From Syntrophorhabdaceae bacterium (GTDB lineage Bacteria > Desulfobacterota > Syntrophorhabdia > Syntrophorhabdales > Syntrophorhabdaceae): a DNA stretch of 64,000 bases. The notes under the pieces were generated by a model. It was not told the origin of the DNA, did not search any database, and saw nothing but the letters and a program-made list of their open reading frames with translations. The DNA lies in the NCBI GenBank assembly GCA_028698615.1, contig JAQVWF010000014.1:1-64000 (forward strand). The letters are read 5' to 3'. Below are positions 43,544 through 52,434 of the stretch, in pieces (the stretch's first letter is position 1; each line of letters begins with the position of its first letter). The position numbers were made by a program, and so were the translations under genes.

Positions 43544-46033
43544 TCAGTCCTCCCTGATCTGCATGACCGGGTACCTGCGGATCACTGACCACACCGGGTA
43601 TGCACAGGCGGCCGCGCTGGCTGTGAGTGCCGTGAGCGCCGCGACCACGTATGGGCGTGCGGTAAAATGGTAGAAGATGGTCCAGTTGAAGCTTTGAAGG
43701 TTGATGACCTTGATGAGGATAAGCGCGAAGACGGTCCCCACGACGGTGCTCATGAAAAAACTTATGAGTCCCAGCCCCAGGCCTTCCGCAACGGTCATGC
43801 GTGCGACATCACCGAGGGTGAACCCCAGGGCGCGGTAGACGCCGAACTCCTTCTGTCGTTCGACAAAAAGCGTCATAAGCGCCCCGGCTATGCCGAAAAA
43901 AGCCACAATGACAGCGAGAACGCGCATTGACCGCGTGACGGCAAAGGTGCTGTCGAAAACATCAAGTATCCTCCCGTGGAACTCTTCACGGGTCGCAAAG
44001 GGAAGGCCATAGGATCGCGCTTTGTGTTTTACCTCCTCGATGATCCTTGCGTGATCGGAATTCCCTTTGTCGATAAAGACACCCAGACTGTTTATGGTCC
44101 TGTCGCGAAAGAGTCTCAGATAGATGGAACGGTCCATCATGATCACCCCGTGTTCCGAAGCATAATCGTAGTAAACGGCAGCAACGAGAAGCTCCGCCGG
44201 GCCGTGAACCGCTTCAATGGTGATCCGGTCTCCCCGTCCAACCTTGAATCTCCGGGAGAAACTCTCGGAGATGATGACATCGCCCCGCTTCACCTGTTCC
44301 CAGCTCCCGTCCCCTCCATCGAGCCAGCCGAACCGATCATATCGCTGGAGAACAGAGGCGTCTATGGAGGTGATCGAGGCCGGTTTACCCCTGAAGGTTA
44401 TCGGGACGTTGCGGAAAACATCGATGCCGCCGATACCCGGTATCATTTTCAGTTCCTCATAAAGCTCTTCCGGTACGTTCACGTCAGCCTTTGTCGAGAT
44501 GTACAGGTCGCCCCGAAGCTGGCCGTTCATCCACCACACGAGGGAGTGGCGAAAGCTGTCGATCATGGATGCGAGGCCGATGGACATGGATAAAGCGATC
44601 ATGAAGGCAGCAACGGCAACGGATGTCCTCCCCAGGTTCTCTCTGATGTTCCCGATGGCTATCCGGCCGGCGAGTCCCATGACCGAGGAGAAAAGACGCT
44701 TCATTCCGGGAACCGCGAGGATGATGACAAAGCCCGCGAAAAGACTTGCGCCGAGAAGAAAGACGAAGGCACCGGCAAAACCGACATATACATGGAGAAA
44801 AGAGAGCCCGAAAAGGGCAAGCGCCAGGGCCAGGCAGACCCCTCCCGCCACGGCGATGGTCTTCATTTTTTTCGATGCGCCACGGGTCGCCGTCCTTCCC
44901 CTGAGGACGTGCACGGGCTGGACGCGGCGGAGTTCCACAAGGGGCGGCAGACAGCCCACGATGCTTGCCGTGCAGCCGAGGAAGACCCCTCCCGCCAGGT
45001 TCCAGGAAGACCAGGGAAGCGCGGAAGGTCTCAGAAAGAAGTAGAGGGTGCTTATGGTATTGCCTACGACCTGCACGAGAAATGTGCTCAGGAGGTAGCC
45101 GAGGGCTCCCCCGAGGGCTCCCCCGAGGGCTCCGAGGAGAAGGACCTCGACAAGAAAGGCGCCAGCCACCTGTTCCCTGGATGCGCCAACAGAAAGAAGG
45201 ATGCCGGCATCCTTGCGCCTGCTTACCACAGCGAACATGGCCGTGTTGTATATGAGGAAGATGCCCACAAAGAGGGCGAAGAGGGATAGCGCCTGAAGAT
45301 TCAGCTTGAAGGCGCCAAGAAGGGCCGACAGGGTTTGAGCCTTCTCGGTGTTGGATTCGATGGTGAAACCCGTGGCCCATCGCCGCCGGAGGGCCTCTTC
45401 GTCGGTGACGACAAGGTCGGCACGGTCGACGTACCCTCTCATGCGGAAGAACTCCTGAGCATGCCCTAAGTCGATGATTATGAGAGGCTCGCCGGAGGGA
45501 TTGCGAAAGATGTGAACGACCTTCAGGGGCCCCTGCAAGGTCGTGAGGGTGCCTCCCGGTGAAAGGTTCAGATCCTTCGCTATGCTCTCATCGACAAGAA
45601 CCGCCCCGGCATCGAAAAGGAAGGATGAAAAGACCCCTTCTCCTTTATTATCGCTGGCAGACGCGGCTATCTGGGCCGTGATCGTACGGAGGTCCTTGTC
45701 AAGAAAAGGGTCGACGCCAAGCATGCGGACCTGCTTGCCTCCCTCCAGCCTGACCCTCCGGTCGATGACGGGAGCGAAATGCTTGACAGCGGGGTCGCCC
45801 ATAAGTCCCGAGAGCAGTCCTTCGTCCATGGGTCCCGCCGGGCGTGCAATGGTGTGGGTGGTGTCTCCCCTGAGGAAGTCGACGGCGTTCCCCAGGCTCT
45901 CAAGGGCGGAGCGGGAGGCCAGCGTCATCCCCACCGCAGCAGCCACACCCAGTGCGATGCCGAGAAGCTGGAGTATACTGAGGCTCTTTCGCCGCACCAG
46001 GTAGCGCAGGAATGACCGGATGACGCCTGTCAA
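43544..46033 (-). CDS. FtsX-type ABC permease (AttF/AttG-like)
   Basis: An 829-residue inner-membrane protein with a first helix at about residue 20 (LSILQLLGIALGVAAAVGM), a large periplasmic domain, and two FtsX core blocks (ALSLFALFVGIFLIYNTAMF..., and later RVLAVIVAFFGIAGALMTLFVERQKEFGVYRALG). The sequence fuses what are separate AttF and AttG subunits elsewhere. I infer a TTG start at 46033 overlapping the ATPase stop (CCTTGACAGG); the longer frame to 46162 lies within the ATPase. A 12-bp direct repeat at 45101-45133 encodes (Leu-Gly-Gly-Ala) units. Confidence 0.85.
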   Translation of the reverse strand: MTGVIRSFLRYLVRRKSLSILQLLGIALGVAAAVGMTLASRSALESLGNAVDFLRGDTTHTIARPAGPMDEGLLSGLMGDPAVKHFAPVIDRRVRLEGGKQVRMLGVDPFLDKDLRTITAQIAASASDNKGEGVFSSFLFDAGAVLVDESIAKDLNLSPGGTLTTLQGPLKVVHIFRNPSGEPLIIIDLGHAQEFFRMRGYVDRADLVVTDEEALRRRWATGFTIESNTEKAQTLSALLGAFKLNLQALSLFALFVGIFLIYNTAMFAVVSRRKDAGILLSVGASREQVAGAFLVEVLLLGALGGALGGALGYLLSTFLVQVVGNTISTLYFFLRPSALPWSSWNLAGGVFLGCTASIVGCLPPLVELRRVQPVHVLRGRTATRGASKKMKTIAVAGGVCLALALALFGLSFLHVYVGFAGAFVFLLGASLFAGFVIILAVPGMKRLFSSVMGLAGRIAIGNIRENLGRTSVAVAAFMIALSMSIGLASMIDSFRHSLVWWMNGQLRGDLYISTKADVNVPEELYEELKMIPGIGGIDVFRNVPITFRGKPASITSIDASVLQRYDRFGWLDGGDGSWEQVKRGDVIISESFSRRFKVGRGDRITIEAVHGPAELLVAAVYYDYASEHGVIMMDRSIYLRLFRDRTINSLGVFIDKGNSDHARIIEEVKHKARSYGLPFATREEFHGRILDVFDSTFAVTRSMRVLAVIVAFFGIAGALMTLFVERQKEFGVYRALGFTLGDVARMTVAEGLGLGLISFFMSTVVGTVFALILIKVINLQSFNWTIFYHFTARPYVVAALTALTASAAACAYPVWSVIRRYPVMQIRED
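45101..45133. repeat. In-frame 12-bp tandem repeat in the ABC permease gene
   Basis: GAGGGCTCCCCC is present twice in full and once as nine bases (45101-45133). It encodes the repeated ALGG units inside a membrane helix. Copy changes would keep frame. Confidence 0.7.
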
Positions 46034-46737
46034 GGGGCCAGACCTTTGCAGGAGTTTTCTTCGAATATCCTGCCGTCGGTCATCCGCAAGACCCTGTCGG
46101 CGTATTCGCATGTGTTCATGGCGTGGCTCACCATGATGAGGGTCGTGCCGGCGTCGCGGCAACGGCTGGTCAAGAGGGTAAGTATCTGCACTCCCGTCGC
46201 GGAATCCAGATTCCCCGTCGGTTCATCGGCGAGGATGATGGGAGGCTTCTTGACGAGGGCCCGGGCTATGGCGACACGCTGCTGTTCCCCGCCTGAAAGT
46301 TCATGAGGAAATCGCCGCTCCTTGCCGGCAAGACCTACAAGGTCCAGGAATTCATGGGTGAGCCTCTCGTCGGCACGCCCGGCCAGTTCAAGGGAGAGAT
46401 GGACGTTTTCCGCCGCGGTGAGCGTTGGCAGAAGGTTGAAGAACTGAAAGACGAAACCCAGTTTGTGGCGCCGAAGGAGGGTCCTGCCTTTTTCTCCCAG
46501 GGCCCCGAGGTCCTCCTTATCGATCTCGATCCGCCCCCGCGTAGGTTCATCGAGACCCGCCAGCAGATTGAGGAGCGTTGTCTTTCCCGAGCCGCTCTTC
46601 CCGAAAAGGGCTATGATCTGACCCTTTTTAATATCAAGATCGACGCCCCGAAGGGCCATGCCGTCATGACCTTCATCCTCGTATTGTTTCCAAAGGTCAT
46701 ATGTCCGTATTATCGAAGATGTCTCTGAAACTTTCAT
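46030..46737 (-). CDS. attE: ABC transporter ATPase (AttE/LolD-type)
   Basis: A 235-residue ATPase. The Walker A is GKSGSGKTT, the signature LSGGEQQRVAIARAL and the Walker B PPIILADEPTGNLDS, with the switch His in MVSHAMNT. It resembles MacB/LolD-type ATPases that power FtsX permeases. No ribosome site precedes ATG 46737. The predicted promoter (TTGGAC-16-TATAAT) gives about a 6-nt leader. It heads the attE-permease-attH operon. Confidence 0.93.
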   Translation of the reverse strand: MKVSETSSIIRTYDLWKQYEDEGHDGMALRGVDLDIKKGQIIALFGKSGSGKTTLLNLLAGLDEPTRGRIEIDKEDLGALGEKGRTLLRRHKLGFVFQFFNLLPTLTAAENVHLSLELAGRADERLTHEFLDLVGLAGKERRFPHELSGGEQQRVAIARALVKKPPIILADEPTGNLDSATGVQILTLLTSRCRDAGTTLIMVSHAMNTCEYADRVLRMTDGRIFEENSCKGLAP

Positions 46738-46749
46738 GGGTACATCAAT

Positions 46750-46777
46750 ATTATATTCTGAAGGAAGAAATGTCCAA
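46750..46777 (-). promoter_or_regulatory. Predicted promoter of the att operon (near-leaderless)
   Basis: Minus-strand TTGGAC (46777-46772) and TATAAT (46755-46750) have a 16-bp spacer. The +1 is near 46743, six bases before ATG 46737. Confidence 0.55.
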
Positions 46778-46783
46778 CGACCG

Positions 46784-46858
46784 TAATGACCAAATCACAA
46801 TGGTCAGAGAAAAGATCTCCGGCCAGCCGTTCCTTCTTGTTTGGTCATTGGTTGTCAC
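46784..46858. repeat. Word-repeat inverted element, 'AATAACCAA/TTGGTCATT' family, copy C
   Basis: AATGACCAAAT (about 46784-46794) is inverted as TTTGGTCATTGGTTGTC (about 46840-46856), directly at the stop of the dehydrogenase gene. Confidence 0.6.
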
Positions 46859-47823
46859 TTCCTTCTGAAATCGATAAGCACCTTGAGGGTGTTGCGGTTT
46901 CTCGCGGCCGCGAAGGCTTTCTTTGCTTCTCGAGGAGAAAAGATTGCCGAAATGAGGGGCTTAACGTCGATGAGGCCGTCAGCCAGGGCCTTCAGGGCCG
47001 GTTTGAAAGGTCCGCAGCGGGAGCCGATGACGTTTAGCTCGTCTATGACGATGGGGGCGAGGTTGATGGGGCTGCCGTGGGCCACGGTGCTCTTGAGGAC
47101 GATGACGCCGCGGGGTTTTGTGAGCTTCATGGCGGTTTGGAAGGTGTCGGCGCTGCCTGTCGCCTCCACAACGATGTCGTATTTGCTGCCCGGGTAAAGG
47201 TCTTTTGTCATTACCGCCGGTACACCCTGATCCCGGGCAATGCTCAGTTTCGAGGGGTGTTTTCCTGCCAGGGTCACGTGCGCCCCGGTCAGCCTGAGCG
47301 CAAGGGCGCAGAGGATGCCGAGTTTGCCATCGCCGACGACAAGGATGGTATCGCGGGTCCCGACCCTGATCTGCTCGAGTATTTCAAACGCGGCGGCCAG
47401 CGGTTCGGTGAAGACCGCCTCTTCGTCGGTAAGGCCGTCGGGTATTTCATGAAGGTTCTTGACGGGAAGCGTCATATACTCCGCGAACGCGCCCTCCCTC
47501 CCCAGTATCCCGATGGTGGTCCTGTCGGGGCAATGCTTTTCAAGGCCCTTGAGACAAATGTCGCAGTGCCCGCATCCGCAATTTATCTCTCCGACGACGC
47601 GTTTCCCGACCAGCTTCTTCGATCTGCCGCCAATCGCCTCCACAATGCCGGTAAACTCGTGACCGATGGTCCCGTTAAATCCCAGGTAACCCTTCGTTAT
47701 CTCCATGTCCGTATTGCAGATGCCGGCCATGGAGACCCTGATCAGGGCATCGCCATGCGCCGGGACCGGTTTTCCCCTGGTGCCGGTAATCCTCAGGCTC
47801 CCGTCGAAGACTATTGCTTTCAT
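46855..47823 (-). CDS. Zinc-type medium-chain dehydrogenase
   Basis: A 322-residue protein of the alcohol/threonine/sorbitol dehydrogenase superfamily. The catalytic zinc residues appear in MAGICNTDME and IGHEFTGIVE, and the structural zinc site as CGCGHCDICLKGLEKHC. The Rossmann loop reads VVGDGKLGILCAL, close to GxGxxG but with Asp and Lys inserted. The substrate is unknown. The next gene downstream in transcription is not in an operon with it; nudC upstream overlaps it by 4 bp. Confidence 0.85.
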   Translation of the reverse strand: MKAIVFDGSLRITGTRGKPVPAHGDALIRVSMAGICNTDMEITKGYLGFNGTIGHEFTGIVEAIGGRSKKLVGKRVVGEINCGCGHCDICLKGLEKHCPDRTTIGILGREGAFAEYMTLPVKNLHEIPDGLTDEEAVFTEPLAAAFEILEQIRVGTRDTILVVGDGKLGILCALALRLTGAHVTLAGKHPSKLSIARDQGVPAVMTKDLYPGSKYDIVVEATGSADTFQTAMKLTKPRGVIVLKSTVAHGSPINLAPIVIDELNVIGSRCGPFKPALKALADGLIDVKPLISAIFSPREAKKAFAAARNRNTLKVLIDFRRK

Positions 47824-48620
47824 TGGGCTCCTTTCCTGTTCTTTTCAATGAACCAGTCTATGAGTGCCCTTGCAATGCTGATCCTGTCCGGTATTTTCGG
47901 CAGGTTCTCGACGGTGAACCACCGCGCATCGCTTATCTCGTCGTTGTCGATGGCTATCTCACCGGCCGCCCATGACGCAATGAAGCCGATCATGAGGGAG
48001 TCGGGATAGGGCCAGGGCTGACTGCCGAAATAGCGGATGTCCTTGACCTCTATCCCGACCTCTTCCCTGATCTCCCTGCGCACCACGTCCTCAAGCGTCT
48101 CGCCGGGTTCTGCAAAACCCGCCAGGACGCTATAGAGATCTTCGGCAAATCTGCTTGCCCTGGCAAGAAGCACCTTGTCCCGCTTTTCCACGAGGACGAT
48201 CACTGCCGGAGATATCCTGGGAAACATCGTGAAGCCGCAAGCCTCACACTGCTTGGCGAGGATAACGTCGTGCCTTGTGAGACGCGAACCGCAGACGCTG
48301 CAGAACTGGCAGGTGCCATCCCAGTTGAGGATCCCGAGTGCCCTGACAGCCATGGAATACTGGTCTCCATCGAGGACCCCGAAAAGCTTTCTGAGACCCA
48401 GGAAATCCATTCCAGGCGGGGGTTCCCTGTCGCCGGTGACAGAAAAAGCATAGCACTCGAGGCCATTCAGGGAGCCGAGGCGGTACGCGCTCTCAAGGGA
48501 CAGCCCCAGGCTCTTTGCGGTAGACTGTCGCGGCACTTTCGGCGGCCGCGAGGACAGGTCGACAAGCACCTTCTGACCGCGAAGCAAGAAAACATAGCAG
48601 GCGTCGTTATCGCCGGTCAT
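47820..48620 (-). CDS. nudC: NADH pyrophosphatase NudC (RNA decapping type)
   Basis: A 266-residue protein. A zinc ribbon (CSVCGSRL, CEACG) precedes a NUDIX domain with GFAEPGETLEDVVRREIREEVGIEV, the full Nudix box. The specificity motif SQPWPYPDSLM follows, as in NADH-specific NudC. The enzyme hydrolyses NAD(H) and removes NAD caps from RNA. AAAGGA precedes ATG 48620. A promoter is predicted at 48657-48685 (TTGACT-17-TATTGA). It overlaps the dehydrogenase gene by ATGA. Confidence 0.9.
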   Translation of the reverse strand: MTGDNDACYVFLLRGQKVLVDLSSRPPKVPRQSTAKSLGLSLESAYRLGSLNGLECYAFSVTGDREPPPGMDFLGLRKLFGVLDGDQYSMAVRALGILNWDGTCQFCSVCGSRLTRHDVILAKQCEACGFTMFPRISPAVIVLVEKRDKVLLARASRFAEDLYSVLAGFAEPGETLEDVVRREIREEVGIEVKDIRYFGSQPWPYPDSLMIGFIASWAAGEIAIDNDEISDARWFTVENLPKIPDRISIARALIDWFIEKNRKGAQ

Positions 48621-48656
48621 GCGCAGATCCTTTCTTAAACTTGGTCAATGTATGAA

Positions 48657-48685
48657 TCAATACTGTATGAGAATGGGAAAGTCAA
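48657..48685 (-). promoter_or_regulatory. Predicted promoter of nudC-dehydrogenase
   Basis: Minus-strand TTGACT (48685-48680) and TATTGA (48662-48657) have a 17-bp spacer. Confidence 0.5.
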
Positions 48686-48784
48686 GAAGAAGGCTTGACA
48701 CAGAGGCGGCAGATATTTTAAGGGACTTTCGATTTTTTTCTCGTCCAAAAAGAAAAAAAGTGTTAGAATAGTGGCATCATCAAG

Positions 48785-49228
48785 ATGAATACTACTGTTA
48801 TAACATCAGAAAATATACGGACACGCGGCCACGTTCCGGTTATCGGCGAGGCGCGGAGAGGCGAAGACCTCCATCGTGAGGACAGACAGGGCGCAGGTTC
48901 ACGCAAGGATCTGCCCTCCTTCCTTGTTGCCTTCGATGGCGACGATGTCAGGATCAGTTCGGGGACGAGGGCTCAGGGAACACAGGAACGGCTCCCCGCC
49001 AATGTTTCTTCCGCCGGGAGCAGTCAGGCGCTTGAAGGGCAGAGGAACGGGCACGATTACAGCGTGGCACTGAAACGCACCGGCGCGGCGGTCGAGAGCG
49101 GCGTTGTCCGTTACAGCGCAAGCATCGGTCCCTATGATGTTCACGTAAGCAACATAGCGATGAAAAGATACTCAGAGGCGAGTTCCCACCGCAACTGGCA
49201 CCCCAGCACCTTTGAATTAACCGTCTGA
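48785..49228 (+). CDS. Hypothetical 147-residue protein
   Basis: Open from ATG 48785. The predicted protein is rich in Ser, Arg and Gly with no signal or membrane helix. The middle ISSGTRAQGTQERLPANV and the end VRYSASIGPYDVHVSNIAMKRYS could be a small beta domain. The extended -10 TGTTAGAAT (48761-48769) lies about 10 bases before it, but there is no clear ribosome site (only CAAG), so it may again be near-leaderless. The stop lies beside a repeat. I do not recognise the family, and a chance ORF is possible. Confidence 0.45.
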   Translation: MNTTVITSENIRTRGHVPVIGEARRGEDLHREDRQGAGSRKDLPSFLVAFDGDDVRISSGTRAQGTQERLPANVSSAGSSQALEGQRNGHDYSVALKRTGAAVESGVVRYSASIGPYDVHVSNIAMKRYSEASSHRNWHPSTFELTV

Positions 49229-49265
49229 GAAGACAATAACCAATTCAAAAGACAATAACCAGATT
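49229..49265. repeat. Word-repeat element, 'AATAACCAA' family, copy D
   Basis: GACAATAACCA occurs at 49232-49242 and again at 49251-49261 (19-bp period), immediately after the stop at 49228. Here it has direct copies only. Confidence 0.55.
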
Positions 49266-49512
49266 CCGGTGACCGATGAAAGAGTCTCCGGTTCTTTTTC
49301 GGTTCTTTCATGCAGGCTGCACCCAATCCTCTCCGAGGGCAAGGGCCGACATGAATAACACAATGCCGTTGGTGCGATGGAACCCCTGTGGACTTTTCGG
49401 CATTGAACCTCCCTTCCTCCCGTCTGAGCATCTCGAACATGGCGAAGACGGCGGCGAGGGCACAAGCAAGAAACAAAACGGATATCAGCATTCTCACGGT
49501 TTGGATGGTCAT
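49229..49512 (-). other. Possible small membrane-protein ORF running into a repeat
   Basis: ATG 49512 (GGGGG upstream) opens MTIQTVRMLISVLFLACALAAVF with a good membrane helix and a basic FEMLRREEGRF tail. Beyond about residue 40 the sequence looks noncoding, and the frame continues through repeat copy D to 49141. A real short membrane protein whose end was overwritten by the repeat is possible. The rest of 49266-49610 shows only this and an imperfect hairpin ATGAAAG...CTTTCAT (about 49274-49311). Confidence 0.3.
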
Positions 49513-49610
49513 ATGCGCCCCCGTTTTCTGTTGATCGGCACAGGAACGGGACATACCTGTAAGATTGCGTTTCCCGGAACGCAGCGTCAATGGCGACCCA
49601 TGCCATTTTC

Positions 49611-49639
49611 TTGACAAAGGCGGGCGGGATAATTAATGT
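49611..49639 (+). promoter_or_regulatory. Predicted promoter of hrcA-grpE-dnaJ (leaderless)
   Basis: TTGACA (49611-49616), a 17-bp spacer and TAATGT (49634-49639). The +1 is near 49646, three bases before the ATG. No CIRCE inverted repeat (TTAGCACTC-N9-GAGTGCTAA) is seen around it. Confidence 0.6.
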
Positions 49640-49648
49640 ATTGTATCA

Positions 49649-50692
49649 ATGGAAGGTTTACGGGATATCTTGAATGACCGTGAAAGGTCTGTGCTTGAGC
49701 TCATCGTCGAGAATTACATCGTCTTCGCCGAGCCCATAGGTTCCATTATGATCTCCCGGGTGATGAAGAAGAAGGTGAGTTCCGCCACCATCCGGAATAT
49801 CATGAGCGAGCTTGAGGAGTTGGGCTTTCTGTACAAACCCCATGCGGTGGCCGGGCGGGTACCCACACCCAAGGCCTTCCGCTATTATGTGAACAGCCTG
49901 CCGGCTCCCGGGGTTCCGGGAAAGAAGGAGCTCAAGGCCCTGGAAACCCTTTCCCGGTTGCGCTATGCCTATGCGGAAGAGCTCATGGCTGATGCCTCGC
50001 GGGTGCTCGCCGCCATTTCACGATGTCCGAGCATTGTTGTAGAGCCCAGGGTCGATACGATGCTTTTCAAAGAAGTGGAGTTTGTCAGGCTTTCCCGGAG
50101 TACGATCCTCGTTGTTTTCGTCACGTCATCGGGCATGGTCCACAGGAGGTTCGTCGATACCAGCGAGGATCTCGAGCAAGGCGTACTTGACGAGATGAAA
50201 CATTACATGAATGAACGCTTCTCCGGCATGCCTTTTTATGCCCTCAAGGAGAACATCCTTAAGGACATGCACAAGGACAGGGAAAATTTTCAGACCCTCT
50301 ATCGAAAGATACAGGATACGCTTGATGTTCTTGTAGGCGAGGAGGAGAAGAGGGAGATCTATATAGAGGGGGCATCGAAGATGATCGGTATCCCTGAATT
50401 CTCCGATGTGGAAAAGCTCAAAGACCTCTTCAGGACCCTGGAGAACAAGGAAAGACTGATACAGCTTCTTGACCGGTACCTGAGTGAAGAAGGCATTAAC
50501 GTAATTCTTGGAAGCGAAAGTGACATGAAAGGGATGGAAGGGATGAGCATCATCACTTCGGCCTACCGAATCGGCGAGGACAGCTACGGCCTTCTTGGTA
50601 TCATCGGGCCGATGAGGATGAACTACTCGCGCCTTATCCCTATAGTTGATTATACTGCCCGGGCGGTAACAGATCTCTTTAAATTGATGTGA
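49649..50692 (+). CDS. hrcA: Heat-inducible transcription repressor HrcA
   Basis: A 347-residue protein. The N-terminal winged helix reads LNDRERSVLELIVENYI then ISRVMKKKVSSATIRNIMSELEELGFL, typical of HrcA. The central dimerisation part and the C-terminal GLLGIIGPMRMNYSRLIPIVDYTA match the family. HrcA represses hsp operons by binding CIRCE with help from GroEL. ATG 49649 has no ribosome site and appears leaderless. It is followed by grpE after 8 bp, with dnaK missing from the usual order. Confidence 0.95.
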   Translation: MEGLRDILNDRERSVLELIVENYIVFAEPIGSIMISRVMKKKVSSATIRNIMSELEELGFLYKPHAVAGRVPTPKAFRYYVNSLPAPGVPGKKELKALETLSRLRYAYAEELMADASRVLAAISRCPSIVVEPRVDTMLFKEVEFVRLSRSTILVVFVTSSGMVHRRFVDTSEDLEQGVLDEMKHYMNERFSGMPFYALKENILKDMHKDRENFQTLYRKIQDTLDVLVGEEEKREIYIEGASKMIGIPEFSDVEKLKDLFRTLENKERLIQLLDRYLSEEGINVILGSESDMKGMEGMSIITSAYRIGEDSYGLLGIIGPMRMNYSRLIPIVDYTARAVTDLFKLM

Positions 50693-50700
50693 GGAAAGTA

Positions 50701-51294
50701 ATGAAAGAAAAAGACAAAGACCTGCTCCTTGACGAAAAGGAAGAAATGCACGAAGAGAATGGCGGTAACGGACACAAACATGAGGAGCATAAAAAAAAGA
50801 AAAAGAAAGAAGAGACACCCGCAGAATTGAAAAAGGAACTGGAAGAGAAGGAAGGGAAGATCAAATCCCTTGAGGAAAGACTGCTCTATCTTCAGGCCGA
50901 TTTCGAGAACTTCAAGAAGATCAAAGCGAAAGAGAAACTGGATGTGCTCAAGTACGCGAATGAGGTCATTATCAAGGAATTGCTGCCCGTTCTCGATAAT
51001 CTCGAGTTGGCCCTGAGGCACGCCGAGTCCACTGACGATCACAAAGGCATCCACGAAGGTGTCAGGATGACACTCAGCGAATTCATGAAGGTCCTGGAAA
51101 AGGCCGGTGTCAAATCAGTAGAAGCGGTGGGCAAAAAGTTCGACCCCAACTTTCATGAGGCTTTCTATCAGGAAGAACACGATGACGTGGAGCCTGACAC
51201 CGTGGTTTCGGAATTGCAAAAAGGTTATCTCCTCAATGACAGACTCATCAGACCCTCCCGGGTAGGTGTCTCAAAAAAACCCGATATCCAGTAA
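50701..51294 (+). CDS. grpE: Nucleotide exchange factor GrpE
   Basis: A 197-residue protein with a very Lys- and Glu-rich N-terminus (residues 1-60), then a long coiled coil ([26 protein letters not shown]) and the GrpE beta domain ([13 protein letters not shown], then [18 protein letters not shown]). It releases ADP from DnaK. ATG 50701 has AGGAAAG upstream. It is joined to hrcA upstream and dnaJ downstream. Confidence 0.94.
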   Translation: MKEKDKDLLLDEKEEMHEENGGNGHKHEEHKKKKKKEETPAELKKELEEKEGKIKSLEERLLYLQADFENFKKIKAKEKLDVLKYANEVIIKELLPVLDNLELALRHAESTDDHKGIHEGVRMTLSEFMKVLEKAGVKSVEAVGKKFDPNFHEAFYQEEHDDVEPDTVVSELQKGYLLNDRLIRPSRVGVSKKPDIQ

Positions 51295-51313
51295 GGCTCA
51301 AGAAAGGTTTATC

Positions 51314-52411
51314 ATGAGAAGCAGGCACGTTGATTATTACGAGGTCCTCAATGTTTCGCGGGGGGCAAGCGACGAAGAGATAAAAAAGGCATACCGGAAA
51401 CTCGCCCTTCAATACCATCCGGACCGCAACCCCGGAGACTTGAAGGCCGAGGAGAAGTTCAAAGAGATAAACCAGGCCTACGAGGTCCTGGGAGACGCCC
51501 AGAAAAGAAACCACTACGAGCGCTTCGGAGCTGCGGGCGACGCGGGGTCCGTATTTGATTTCGGTTTTCAGGGAAATTTCGATTCTGTCTTCAACGATCT
51601 TTTCAGTGACTTCTTCGGCAACCAGAGACCGCGCCAGAGGAAGGGAAACGATCTCCGGTATAACCTGACCATAGAGTTCGAGGAAGCAGTGTTCGGCGGA
51701 GAGAAGGAGATCGAGATTCCCAAGGAAACAAGATGTCCCGTCTGCAACGGTTCACGTGCCGAGCCTGGCCACGAGCCGGTGGTCTGCAGGCACTGCGGCG
51801 GCCGCGGCCAGGTCCGTCAGAGCCACGGGTTTTTTACCATCAATAGAACCTGTGAGTACTGCGGCGGTGAAGGTCAGGTTATAAAGAATCCCTGCAAGAA
51901 CTGTAAGGGCAAGGGGAGTGTCAAGACCAAGAAGAAGCTGAAGGTCAGGATACCCCCGGGTGTCGATAACAATACCCGCCTCCAGTTGAGAGGAGAGGGG
52001 ATGCAGCAGTCTGGGGACACCATCCCCGGCGATCTTTTCGTGGTCCTCCAGGTCAGGGAACACGCTGTTTTCGAGAGGGCCGGGGACGACATCATCGTTC
52101 AGGTCGATGTCGGTTTTCCCCTCCTGTGCCTGGGTGGAGAGATAACGATCCCTACCATCGAGGGTGAGTCGGTCCTCAAGATACCCACAGGCACACAGCA
52201 GGGAAAGGTCTTCAGGCTCAAGGGTCTTGGTGTCAACAAGTCCAATGGCTACGGCAGGGGTGACCAGCTCGTCTATCTCAACATCGTTATCCCCTCAGAG
52301 CTGACAGACCGGCAGAAGACCCTCGTCGAGGAACTGGCGGGGGAATTCAAGGATTCATCGCCGAGGACGCGCAAGGGCTTCAAGGATAAGTTCATGGAGT
52401 TTTTCGAGTGA
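51314..52411 (+). CDS. dnaJ: Chaperone DnaJ
   Basis: A 365-residue type I J-protein. The J domain starts [25 protein letters not shown] and carries the HPD in YHPDRNPGD. The G/F region is short and Phe-rich. The zinc domain has four CxxCxGxG-like repeats ([32 protein letters not shown]), then two C-terminal domains. It partners DnaK, whose gene is not in this cluster. ATG 51314 has AAAGG upstream; the frame open from 51266 lies in the grpE end. Confidence 0.93.
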   Translation: MRSRHVDYYEVLNVSRGASDEEIKKAYRKLALQYHPDRNPGDLKAEEKFKEINQAYEVLGDAQKRNHYERFGAAGDAGSVFDFGFQGNFDSVFNDLFSDFFGNQRPRQRKGNDLRYNLTIEFEEAVFGGEKEIEIPKETRCPVCNGSRAEPGHEPVVCRHCGGRGQVRQSHGFFTINRTCEYCGGEGQVIKNPCKNCKGKGSVKTKKKLKVRIPPGVDNNTRLQLRGEGMQQSGDTIPGDLFVVLQVREHAVFERAGDDIIVQVDVGFPLLCLGGEITIPTIEGESVLKIPTGTQQGKVFRLKGLGVNKSNGYGRGDQLVYLNIVIPSELTDRQKTLVEELAGEFKDSSPRTRKGFKDKFMEFFE

Positions 52412-52434
52412 AGAGAGGTCACGGGTCCCTGTCT

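Noticed and set aside
49141-49617. A full 158-codon minus-strand gene
   Set aside because: Only the first part from 49512 looks protein-like; the rest overlaps another ORF and translates a repeat element.
49600-49650. CIRCE operator at hrcA
   Set aside because: No TTAGCACTC-N9-GAGTGCTAA-like inverted repeat is present.
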